Assembly: GCA_902478055.1 (NCBI GenBank)
Contig: CABSJL010000012.1
Span: forward strand, 1 to 52,575
Source: an uncultured Veillonella sp.
GTDB taxonomy: Bacteria > Bacillota > Negativicutes > Veillonellales > Veillonellaceae
Length of the DNA stretch: 52,575 bases
Reading direction: 5' to 3'
This document shows, piece by piece, positions 25,244-33,013 of this stretch. Each line of letters opens with the position of its first letter. The stretch's first letter is position 1. The translations under genes and the position numbers were made by a program. The notes beneath the pieces are model-generated. The model worked only from the letters and a program-made list of their open reading frames with translations, was not told the origin of the DNA and did not search any database.

Positions 25244-26035
25244 CTATTTAGTTATGTTTTCTTCTACAGATTTTATTTTATTAACTTCTGTAGTTTTATT
25301 TGCATCCGCTCCTACTGTTGTTGCAGCGCTTGTAACAGCATCAGTTTTTTCTTTCTTAGGAGTATCCTTACGCAATACCTTACGTAATGCCAATGCAACT
25401 GGAGTAACGATAACAGCTGCAAAAACAGCTTCTGGAATACCATGCGTAACAGATAAGAATACAATAGAACCTAATACTTGATCTGGGCTTAGGTTCATTT
25501 TAATAGCAAACATATCTGCGTAAAGCAAGAAGATAAGTCCCATAACCATAATTGTATGGAATACAGTACCCATAAATGCAGATACAAGAATGCGTGGGCC
25601 TTGAGGTGCTTTCCACAATAATAAGTATACTAAATATGCTAATACAGGGAAAAGTATACGTGGTAACACAGAAATGATTGGATTAATAAATAGTGGAGAC
25701 AAAATGTTTGGAGCTGTAATATTTTGCCACAAGCTATAGCAACCAAAGATAAAGCCTACAAAAGCACCTACCTTAGGTCCCTCTACAATAGCACCGATCA
25801 AAGTCGGTACATGTAGAGTTGTCACATTAAGAGGCCCCAATGGAATAATCCCATATCCAGATACACCTAATGCGATTGTAATCCCCGCCAACAAACCAAT
25901 AATGGTAAGCTCACGAATAGTAATACCACTCTTTTTCTCTTTTTTAACCTTTTTACGTTCAACGGAGTTAGTCGTTTCATTGCCTTGGATTGATACAGTT
26001 GAGTTATCATCCACTAGACGTTCATTGTTGTTCAT
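25244..26035 (-). CDS. ECF transporter S-component, substrate unknown
   Basis: A 263-residue membrane protein. The first ~38 residues are polar and Lys-rich, the core (about 40-225) holds about six hydrophobic helices, and the tail is polar (DTPKKEKTDAVTS). The segments LTIIGLLAGITIALGVSGYG, PLGPLNVTTLHVPTLIGAIVEGPKVGAFVGFIFG and the later LPRILFPVLAYLVY are typical of S-components that bind vitamins or related small molecules and dock to a shared EcfAA'T module. No EcfA or EcfT gene is in the window. Two unidentified membrane-protein genes lie immediately upstream in the same direction. The substrate cannot be inferred from sequence here. Confidence 0.82.
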   Translation of the reverse strand: MNNNERLVDDNSTVSIQGNETTNSVERKKVKKEKKSGITIRELTIIGLLAGITIALGVSGYGIIPLGPLNVTTLHVPTLIGAIVEGPKVGAFVGFIFGCYSLWQNITAPNILSPLFINPIISVLPRILFPVLAYLVYLLLWKAPQGPRILVSAFMGTVFHTIMVMGLIFLLYADMFAIKMNLSPDQVLGSIVFLSVTHGIPEAVFAAVIVTPVALALRKVLRKDTPKKEKTDAVTSAATTVGADANKTTEVNKIKSVEENITK

Positions 26036-26084
26036 AAATCCTCCTTCGTTCTCATTCCTTACGGATATAAGTCGAAACTAGAAA

Positions 26085-26927
26085 TTAAATACGTTCACGG
26101 CGTCGTGAAATAATACCACGCTCTACCAATGCACCTATAATCACTGCTACACCTGTCATACCAGCTTCTAACAAAGTTGGGGTAACAAACACTAGTGGAT
26201 TACCTTGATACGTTGGAAAAACGGTGGGAACTAAAGATAAAACAAACTCTGGAATATAACCACCATATAAAATATGCGCATTCATAGCGAGCCATAAACC
26301 AGCAGTTAAAACAATACGAAATAATCGTATACCTTTATAGGCTATTTCTCTTGGGTATAAATAGAATACGAATACCAATAAGGATATAAGTAATGACACC
26401 AATTCTGCAAAGAGTATATTTACATTCATAGATGACGCATACATGAAATAAACCATGGGATCTTGTAGATCAATATAGAGAAGCGAACCAATATATAAGA
26501 ACGGAATTGGAATAGTATATCCAATTATATCGAGTGCTTCATCTACCATTCCCCATCGATGATTTCGATTGAAAAACTTAGTAGCTAGCAACCCACAGAG
26601 TTCAATAAGTACTTGAACTATAAAATACACCACGAAGAGAAGTAACGCTGTTACAATTCCATTATCTGCAGTAAAGCTAAAGGGCGTATGAAGAAATGAA
26701 AATACAGTCCACCAAGCCCAACTATACGCATGATATCCCATACTCAATGGTAAATCGTCATTAAATTTAGCATTCTTAAGTCTTCGTACCATAAGAGGTA
26801 TTACGAGGGACAACACGGGGAATACTAAAATTGGTAAAGCTAGCGCTTCACTCAAAGAAAGAACTGTCGTTACAGCACTTACAAATAATGCACAGACAAT
26901 TGTAAATAACCAAAAATTCTTATTCAT
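26085..26927 (-). CDS. Polytopic membrane protein of unknown function
   Basis: A 280-residue protein with about eight hydrophobic helices and short loops. It begins with a signal-anchor-like helix and ends with a basic tail (RGIISRRRERI). Recognisable stretches are LPLSMGYHAYSWAWWTVFSFLHTPF and FNRNHRWGMVDEALDIIGYTIPIPFL; neither identifies a family for me. It overlaps the upstream 134-residue membrane-protein gene by eight bases and lies 49 bases before the ECF S-component gene, so the three are probably translated from one message. A transport-linked role is only a guess from position. Confidence 0.7.
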   Translation of the reverse strand: MNKNFWLFTIVCALFVSAVTTVLSLSEALALPILVFPVLSLVIPLMVRRLKNAKFNDDLPLSMGYHAYSWAWWTVFSFLHTPFSFTADNGIVTALLLFVVYFIVQVLIELCGLLATKFFNRNHRWGMVDEALDIIGYTIPIPFLYIGSLLYIDLQDPMVYFMYASSMNVNILFAELVSLLISLLVFVFYLYPREIAYKGIRLFRIVLTAGLWLAMNAHILYGGYIPEFVLSLVPTVFPTYQGNPLVFVTPTLLEAGMTGVAVIIGALVERGIISRRRERI

Positions 26928-27324
26928 TACGGCCTCCTACTAAACGAGTAAGACCGTATGCCAAAATCAAGCTAATAGTAACACCAATATACATAGCTAC
27001 TAAGAAAGCTACATCTCGACCAACTGTTGGCCAGCTCCATAACATGGATAAATCTATACCGAGAAAAATACCTTTATAGCTAATACCGTGAATTATAATC
27101 CAACTTATAACATAGGCAATACGGCTAATCGATTTACCATCGCCAAAGGTACTACTTTTAAACGATAAATATGCCCAAGGCATTATTAACGATAAGAGCA
27201 AATACCATGCAAGTGCTACTGTCGCACTCGATCCATTATGAATCATATACGCAATAATAGGAATTACTACGATAAATATATTCAAGTAGATGGATCTTTT
27301 ACAAATATCTATTAATGTGTTCAT
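26920..27324 (-). CDS. Small membrane protein of unknown function
   Basis: A 134-residue protein with four predicted hydrophobic helices (about residues 13-28, 35-53, 62-80 and 97-122). Its end overlaps the start of the next membrane-protein gene. The segment SFKSSTFGDGKSISRIAYVISW is the only notable polar loop, and resembles the loop RLKNAKFNDDLPLSMGYHAYSW of its neighbour. This suggests the two are diverged relatives, one about half the size of the other. No known family is recognised. The ATG has TAGGAGAT ahead. It is the first gene of the three-gene unit ending with the ECF S-component. Confidence 0.65.
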   Translation of the reverse strand: MNTLIDICKRSIYLNIFIVVIPIIAYMIHNGSSATVALAWYLLLSLIMPWAYLSFKSSTFGDGKSISRIAYVISWIIIHGISYKGIFLGIDLSMLWSWPTVGRDVAFLVAMYIGVTISLILAYGLTRLVGGRNE

Positions 27325-27392
27325 AAAGATCTCCTATGATATGTAATCTCTTTGTATTTTACAATAATCATAGATAAATGTCATCAAAAAAG

Positions 27393-27437
27393 AAAAACCT
27401 CCATACAGGTAAATGAATACCTTATACGGAGGTTTTT
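27393..27437 (-). terminator. Terminator after the P-type ATPase gene
   Basis: Long hairpin with arms AAAAACCTCCGTATAAGGTA / TACCTGTATGGAGGTTTTT (one mismatch or bulge), then CTTTTTTGA on the minus strand. It begins right at the stop codon. This is a strong intrinsic terminator closing the feo/P-ATPase region. Confidence 0.9.
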
Positions 27438-27439
27438 AA

Positions 27440-29578
27440 TTAAGCCACTACAGAGTCAGCTGTTACATCAATTGTAGGAACAGTTTCCTTTTGTTCTTCT
27501 TTTTTCAACAATGGAGTCATGCTTTCTAAGCCGATACCCAATGTGAATAGATTATGCAACCATGCTGTTTGGCTTGGCGGCATAATACCGAGTACGCCAC
27601 CACCTACAAGAGCACCATTGAAACCAACGATACCATTGTAATTTGCTTTGATGCGTTTCATCAATGCCATAGAAATGCGGCGTAAATCTACAAGAGCTTG
27701 TAGATGATCGGAAGAAATAGTAACATTTGCAATTTTTTGAGCGATTGGTGCGCCTTCATTCATAGCGATACCAACATGTGCTTCAGAAATTGCTGGGGAA
27801 TCGTTAATACCATCCCCTACCATCATAACAGTATAGCCTTCAGCTTTTGCTTGTTTTACATAAGCCGCTTTATCTTCTGGCAATACTTCAGCATGCAATT
27901 CATCGATGCCGAGTTCGTCAGCTACACGTTGTGCATTACGTTTGGAGTCGCCAGTCATCATGACAACCTTTTTAATGCCCAATGTATGTAAATCAGCTAT
28001 AACTTGTTTTGCTTCCTCACGAACAGGGTCTTTAATACAAATAACCGCTGCTAGTGTACCTCCAATAGCGAGGTAAATATGGGAAGATGAATTTGGTAAA
28101 TTATTAAACTTTTCTTGTTCATCTGCAGGAATCTTTGTTTTTTCATCATCAAAGATGTAGTGAGCACTACCAATGCGTACACGGTAGCGGCCTACTTTAG
28201 ATGCAATACCATGAGCTACAACGTATTCTACGTCGGAGTGCATTTCCTTGTGAGGCAAGGAATGATCCTTAGCAGCACGTACAATTGCTTTTGCCATGGA
28301 ATGAGGGAAATGTTCCTCAATACATGCAGCCAATTTTAACATTTCATCTGCATCATGACCATTAAATGGAATGATTTGTTCAAACTCAGGTTCTGCTTTT
28401 GTAAGAGTACCTGTTTTATCGAATACAATCATATCTGCTTGTGCAATTTGTTCTAAGAATTTACCACCTTTAACAGTGATACCGCGTTTAGATGCTTCTT
28501 GCATAGCGGAAAGTACTGCCAATGGAATGGATAATTTTAGAGCACAAGAGAAGTCAACCATAACGAAAGACAATGCTTTCATCACATTTCGAGTCAACAA
28601 ATATGTTAAACCAGCACCGATAAAGCTAATAGGCACTAATTTATCAGCCATGCGGTATGCTTGTTGTTCCATACCGGATTTCATTTGTTCAGACTCTTCG
28701 ATAAGGTTAACGATTTTTTCGTAACGAGATGTTTTGGATGTGCTACGTACTTCTACAATAGCTTTACCGTCTTCAACAACAGTACCTGCATATACAGAAC
28801 TGTCTTGATCGCGACGAACCGCTTCTGGTTCACCAGTCATGGAGCTTTCATTAACAAGAACAACACCATCGATAACGACGCCATCCAATGGAATCACTTC
28901 GCCTTGGCGAATAATGATTTTATCACCTGCCACAACTTCGTTAACTGGCTTGCTCACTTCAATGTCATCAACTAATACCCATACTTTATCTACATTCAAG
29001 GACATGCTTTGAGCAAGATTCAATACGGATTTACGATGAGTCCATTCTTCTAAGATATCGCCAATACCTAATAGGTACATAACAGCGCCAGCTGTAGGGT
29101 AGTCTTTTTGAAGTAATGCAGCACCAATAGCTACACCATCAAGTACTTCGACAGTTAACTTACGTTGCCACAATGTTTTAATCGCTTTACCGATAAATTT
29201 AATACCATCAAACCAAGCCCATGCAGCTGCAATAGGCGCCGGCAACACTGCTTTTTTACCTAAGTAAAGTGCAGTGCGGTTGATCATCATTTCACGGTAT
29301 TTTTTATTTACCAAGCGAGGAGAATATTCGTTTAAAGCAGGAGCTTCAGACAAATCTAAATCGCGTAGACCGAGAACTGCATCACGCACAGCATCAACAT
29401 CGCCAGTATGTTTAATGGCAACTTGATTGCTGCGAGTGTAGAAGGTTACATCTACAATTGCATCATTAAGGAGCAATGTATCCTCTACATAAGCTGCTTC
29501 AGCCTCTGTAAAACGATGACCTGTAACCTTAACATGCAAGCGATTTCTGAGTTTTTTTACTACAGAAAATTGTAACAT
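27440..29578 (-). CDS. P1B-type metal ATPase with atypical FSC motif (FezB-like)
   Basis: A 712-residue metal-transporting P-type ATPase. Residues 1-75 are a ferredoxin-like domain without the CxxC metal site, opening with a basic RNRLHVKVTGHR stretch. Core motifs are MTGEP (247-251, actuator), DKTGT (387-391, phosphorylation Asp), HFPHSMAKAI (HP motif, nucleotide binding) and GDGINDSP (hinge). In the membrane helix where copper and zinc pumps have CPC or CPS, this protein has FSC followed by ALKLS (343-350), so its metal is not a classical one. Together with the small protein upstream and the Feo genes, it resembles FezB, the P1B6 ATPase that loads iron into ferrosomes. The ATPase call is firm; the iron and ferrosome role is inference. 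Confidence 0.92.
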   Translation of the reverse strand: MLQFSVVKKLRNRLHVKVTGHRFTEAEAAYVEDTLLLNDAIVDVTFYTRSNQVAIKHTGDVDAVRDAVLGLRDLDLSEAPALNEYSPRLVNKKYREMMINRTALYLGKKAVLPAPIAAAWAWFDGIKFIGKAIKTLWQRKLTVEVLDGVAIGAALLQKDYPTAGAVMYLLGIGDILEEWTHRKSVLNLAQSMSLNVDKVWVLVDDIEVSKPVNEVVAGDKIIIRQGEVIPLDGVVIDGVVLVNESSMTGEPEAVRRDQDSSVYAGTVVEDGKAIVEVRSTSKTSRYEKIVNLIEESEQMKSGMEQQAYRMADKLVPISFIGAGLTYLLTRNVMKALSFVMVDFSCALKLSIPLAVLSAMQEASKRGITVKGGKFLEQIAQADMIVFDKTGTLTKAEPEFEQIIPFNGHDADEMLKLAACIEEHFPHSMAKAIVRAAKDHSLPHKEMHSDVEYVVAHGIASKVGRYRVRIGSAHYIFDDEKTKIPADEQEKFNNLPNSSSHIYLAIGGTLAAVICIKDPVREEAKQVIADLHTLGIKKVVMMTGDSKRNAQRVADELGIDELHAEVLPEDKAAYVKQAKAEGYTVMMVGDGINDSPAISEAHVGIAMNEGAPIAQKIANVTISSDHLQALVDLRRISMALMKRIKANYNGIVGFNGALVGGGVLGIMPPSQTAWLHNLFTLGIGLESMTPLLKKEEQKETVPTIDVTADSVVA

Positions 29579-29594
29579 ATGTGCAATCCTCTAA

Positions 29595-29855
29595 TTATTT
29601 GTTTTCTTCAAAGATTTCTTCGTTGCGTGCTTCGTTGATTTCTTGAGCTTCTGCCAATACGTCAGATGCGGATGCTTGTACTTTTTCAGCTGTTTCTAAT
29701 ACAGTTTCTTTAGCGCGAAGGCCAGCTGCTACGATACCAGCATATACTTTTTTAGCATCTTTAGAAGTTAAAACTTTAAGACCTACAGTACCCAATGCAA
29801 GACCTGCTGCGAATAAGTTAGCGTTTTTAAGATTTTTTTGATCGATGTTGAACAT
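29595..29855 (-). CDS. Small Gly/Ala-rich membrane-associated protein (DUF6110-like, FezA candidate)
   Basis: An 86-residue protein. A short polar start (MFNIDQKNLKN) precedes a hydrophobic Gly/Ala segment (about residues 12-30) with a GxxxG packing motif (GLALG). A second amphipathic Ala/Gly stretch follows (about 40-50), then an acidic helix (ETAEKVQASASDVLAEAQEI). The pattern looks like the DUF6110-type small proteins that accompany FezB-type ATPases; I recall this association but cannot check it here. It lies 16 bases before the ATPase gene, so the two are certainly co-expressed. In ferrosome systems the small partner FezA is needed with FezB to form the granule. Confidence 0.7.
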   Translation of the reverse strand: MFNIDQKNLKNANLFAAGLALGTVGLKVLTSKDAKKVYAGIVAAGLRAKETVLETAEKVQASASDVLAEAQEINEARNEEIFEENK

Positions 29856-29902
29856 GATAATATTCCTTTCTACTAAATATGATAAAAAATTTAATTACTA
29901 TA

Positions 29903-29941
29903 TTTGAAAAGAGGAGCCATTATAGAGACCCCTCTTTCAAA
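29903..29941 (-). terminator. Hairpin after the Cys-rich peptide gene
   Basis: Arms TTGAAAGAGG/CCTCTTTTCAA with an interrupted loop, after the stop of the Cys-rich peptide gene. The tail (ATATAG) is poor in T, so readthrough into the 86-residue gene is likely; no clear promoter is seen in the 47 bases that follow. Confidence 0.5.
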
Positions 29942-29959
29942 ATCAGAATTCGTATTAGC

Positions 29960-30166
29960 TTACTTAGCTGTACGTTTAATGCCTAGTGCCTTGTTGGAAC
30001 CATCGCAGCTACAGTTACCACCGCAACCAGAAGATTTCTTAGAGCTAGAATTGGAGCCACCGCCACCACAGCCGCAGCCACCTTTACCAGACATTTGTTT
30101 GTAAAATTTATTGCCGATATAAGCTATTGCTAATACAACTATGAGTCCTATAACAAGATTATCCAT
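29960..30166 (-). CDS. FeoB-associated Cys-rich membrane protein
   Basis: A 68-residue protein with one N-terminal membrane helix (about residues 4-20, VIGLIVVLAIAYIG). A Gly/Ser/Cys-rich tail follows with two clusters, GGCGCGGGG and SGCGGNCSCDG, giving six Cys. This is the architecture of the FeoB-associated Cys-rich membrane protein family (FeoC-like position in Firmicute feo operons), thought to bind metal or iron-sulfur and to assist FeoB. It is 231 bases downstream of feoB with its own candidate promoter. The role in iron handling is known only by association. Confidence 0.85.
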   Translation of the reverse strand: MDNLVIGLIVVLAIAYIGNKFYKQMSGKGGCGCGGGGSNSSSKKSSGCGGNCSCDGSNKALGIKRTAK

Positions 30167-30261
30167 TATTATGCCTCTTTCTCAATATCTACTAAATTAC
30201 AATATGTGTCTTAGTGATAAATAAGATAAAAGCAATATCTAAAGGATATTTCCCTTTTCTC

Positions 30262-30296
30262 ATTATCATTTAACCACGAATATTGATAATTATCAA
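30262..30296 (-). promoter_or_regulatory. Candidate iron-regulated promoter of the Cys-rich peptide gene
   Basis: Minus strand TTATCA (-35, 30284-30289), 16 bases, GATAAT (-10, 30262-30267). A perfect 14-base palindrome TTGATAATTATCAA (30283-30296) covers the -35. It has Fur-like GATAAT/ATTATC character, although its spacing is shorter than the classic 7-1-7 Fur box, so the regulator is uncertain. Confidence 0.5.
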
Positions 30297-30397
30297 GTAT
30301 TATTTTTAAATTACTTATAACAAAATCGCATTTTTTCTATTCATTTTTGTTCAAAGTATCTAAAAGTGGCTAAACTCTCCTATTTAGCGATTCTAGA

Positions 30398-32770
30398 TTA
30401 GAAACCTAATGCGCGACCTATGTTATAGAAGATGAAACATGCAATCCAAGCAAATGTATTTTCATAGAAGAACATGAATGCAACCCATTTCCAAGAACCT
30501 GTTTCACGTTTGATAACGGCTAATGTTGCCAAACAAGGTGGGTAAATTAATACGAACAACATCATTGTTAATGCAATCAATGGTGAGAAGCTTGGATCAT
30601 TTTGTAGGTAATCAGTCAATGGAGCTGGATTTTGATCATCACCACCAACAGCATAGACAGTACCTAACGTTGAGATAACAACCTCTTTAGCCGCCAAACC
30701 AGCTACTAATGATAGGCCCATTTTCCAATCAAACCCCAATGGTTCTAGCACTGGGTTGATAGCTTTACCAAAGGATGCTGCATAGGATTGTTCAATTTTT
30801 TCAGAAGCTTGTTCTTTATCAAGTTTGTCATTTTCAGCATCTAAGTTAGCACTGTTTTTATACATTGCCCATGCTGCTGGGAACAAGTCTTTATTTTCAT
30901 CTTTAATATCATTGAATAATTCAGGTGCTTCAGAATCATCCTCTACTGCTACTTCAGGTTCATCTTCTCCTGCGTTCTTAGCAGCATCTTCAGCATCTTT
31001 TACAGTAGATTTCATATCTTCTACAATTTTATCTACTGCCTCTTTTTGATCATCTGTAGTGATACCAAATTGAGCTAATGTAGCAGCATCTTTTACTTCA
31101 TACTCTTGTGCAACTTGTTCTTTCACTACATCATAATCTTTGGAGTATTCTACATCCATTGGATATGCAGTGATGAACCAAATCAAGATGGAAGCAGCCA
31201 TAATGAAAGTACCGGCTTTAATGATGTACAATTTAGCACGTTCATACATGTGCATCCATGTAGCTTTTAATGTAGGCAAGTGATATGGAGGTAATTCCAT
31301 TACAAATGGTTCAGCTTCACCAGCAAATAAGAACTTACGGAAGATTTTTGCAAAGATAATACCAAAGATGATACCCAAGAAGTATACAGAGAATACAACT
31401 AAAGTACTATCCCAACCATTTGGGAAGAACGCATTTGCAAATAAAATATACACTGGCAAGCGTGCAGAACAACTCATGAATGGTGTAATTAAGATAGTAA
31501 CCATTCGATCCTTATAATTATCAAGGATACGAGCGCCCATTACAGATGGTACGGAACAACCGAAACCTAAAAGCAACGGAATAAAGGATTTACCATGCAA
31601 ACCACAAGCGCGCATTACACGGTCAATAACGAAGGCTGCACGAGCCATATAACCAGTATCTTCCAAGAAGGAAATACCAAGGAATAGCAAAAGAATTAAT
31701 GGTAAGAAAGATAGTACGGCACCTACGCCGGCAATAATACCATCAGATACGAGTGACTGTAATTGGCCCTCTGGAATAGTCTGAACCGCATAAGCTTGTA
31801 ATGCAGCGAAACCATCCTCGATCCAACCTTGAGGAATACCACCAACGAAGTTAACGAACGCAAACAATAAGTACATAACAACCATGAAGATTGGTAAGCC
31901 CCAAATTCGATGCGTTAAGATTTTGTCATAACGGTCAGAGCGTGTTTCCAATTGAGTTGGCGCTTGTGTTAAACATGTATTATATACTTCTACTGCAAAG
32001 CGGTGACGATATTCTTGGAAGACAATATCAAGATCAACTTGATCTTTAATTTCTTCACGAATCGCTTCAGCCTTTTGAATAACAGCTTCCGTATTATCAA
32101 AGCGCATAACTTTGCCAATAACGTCAGCATCTTTTTCTAACAACTTAACAGCAATCCAACGAAGTGGATATGTAACAGTGCCTGCTTGTTTTAGCAATTC
32201 TACAAGCTCACTAATTTTGCCTTCTAACAAATCACCATAGTTAATTGTTACACCAGGAGCTTTTTGAGAAGCAGCTACACTAATTGTTGCTGCTAACAAG
32301 TCTTTTGTACCAATGTTTGTACGACCTACTGTGCTAACAATTGTAGCCCCTGTCATTTCTGCCATTTTTTTTAGGTCGTATTTGATGCCCATTTCTTCAG
32401 CAACGTCAGCCATGTTTAGAGCAATAACCATTGGCTTTTCAAGTTCCAATAATTGTGCTGCTAAATATAAGTTACGTTCCAAGTTAGATGCATCAAGAAC
32501 GTTAACGATTACATCTGGGTTATCATTTACGATAACATTACGCGCTACTAACTCATCCAAGGAACGTGCAGTTAAGCTATATGTACCTGGTAAGTCAATA
32601 AACAATAACTCATGGCCATCAAATTTCGTATGGCCTTCCTTTTTTTCTACTGTAACGCCGGCATAGTTACCAACGTGTTGCTTCGCCCCTGTGATATTGT
32701 TAAACATTGTAGTTTTACCACAGTTAGGGTTACCTGCTAAGGCAATGCGAATTTGCCCATTTTCTGCCAT
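30398..32770 (-). CDS. feoB: Ferrous iron transporter FeoB
   Basis: A 790-residue inner-membrane Fe(II) transporter. The N-terminal G domain (residues ~8-170) has G1 GNPNCGKTT at 13-21, FIDLPGTYSL (G3) and NMADVAEE (G4). Gate domains follow, with RVMRACGLHGKSFIPLLLGFGCSVPSVMGAR and MSCSARLPVY as the typical cysteine-bearing Gate motifs, and about eight to ten helices. The second gate is GLAAKEVVISTLGTVYAVGG. An unusually long acidic extracytoplasmic loop (about residues 535-660, full of Asp, Glu and Lys) sits before it. It begins nine bases after feoA. Transcription is probably repressed by iron from the feoA promoter. Confidence 0.96.
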   Translation of the reverse strand: MAENGQIRIALAGNPNCGKTTMFNNITGAKQHVGNYAGVTVEKKEGHTKFDGHELLFIDLPGTYSLTARSLDELVARNVIVNDNPDVIVNVLDASNLERNLYLAAQLLELEKPMVIALNMADVAEEMGIKYDLKKMAEMTGATIVSTVGRTNIGTKDLLAATISVAASQKAPGVTINYGDLLEGKISELVELLKQAGTVTYPLRWIAVKLLEKDADVIGKVMRFDNTEAVIQKAEAIREEIKDQVDLDIVFQEYRHRFAVEVYNTCLTQAPTQLETRSDRYDKILTHRIWGLPIFMVVMYLLFAFVNFVGGIPQGWIEDGFAALQAYAVQTIPEGQLQSLVSDGIIAGVGAVLSFLPLILLLFLGISFLEDTGYMARAAFVIDRVMRACGLHGKSFIPLLLGFGCSVPSVMGARILDNYKDRMVTILITPFMSCSARLPVYILFANAFFPNGWDSTLVVFSVYFLGIIFGIIFAKIFRKFLFAGEAEPFVMELPPYHLPTLKATWMHMYERAKLYIIKAGTFIMAASILIWFITAYPMDVEYSKDYDVVKEQVAQEYEVKDAATLAQFGITTDDQKEAVDKIVEDMKSTVKDAEDAAKNAGEDEPEVAVEDDSEAPELFNDIKDENKDLFPAAWAMYKNSANLDAENDKLDKEQASEKIEQSYAASFGKAINPVLEPLGFDWKMGLSLVAGLAAKEVVISTLGTVYAVGGDDQNPAPLTDYLQNDPSFSPLIALTMMLFVLIYPPCLATLAVIKRETGSWKWVAFMFFYENTFAWIACFIFYNIGRALGF

Positions 32771-32779
32771 GTGAACCTC

Positions 32780-33013
32780 CTATTGAACCTCTACATCAAT
32801 CATGCCAGCTTCGCTTGTACGAAGTGCTAATTCAAAGTTTTTTACTTTGATCTCCACCGGATCACCCAAAGGGGCAAACTTCATAACATGGATTTTTGTA
32901 CCATTTACAAGACCCATGTCAATTAGACGATGCTTAACATTGCCACTGCCATGTAGTGCAACAATAAGACCAGACTCACCTGGTTTCATGTCTTTTAACT
33001 TTTTGATAGCCAT
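32780..33013 (-). CDS. feoA: FeoA accessory protein
   Basis: A 77-residue SH3-like cytoplasmic protein that supports FeoB-driven Fe(II) uptake. The start MAIKKLKDMKPGESGLIV and the motif HRLIDMGLVNGTKIHVMKFAPLGDPVEIKVKNFELALR are typical of FeoA. The frame extends 15 codons further upstream, but ATG 33013 follows AGGAGGTG by four bases and gives the standard FeoA N-terminus. It is nine bases upstream of feoB and probably translated from the same message. The leader of about 75 bases contains no obvious structured element. Confidence 0.94.
   Translation of the reverse strand: MAIKKLKDMKPGESGLIVALHGSGNVKHRLIDMGLVNGTKIHVMKFAPLGDPVEIKVKNFELALRTSEAGMIDVEVQ

Noticed and set aside
29904..30104. Plus-strand frame rich in Pro, Leu and Glu
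   Set aside because: It is the reverse complement of the Gly/Cys-rich codons of the FeoB-associated peptide.
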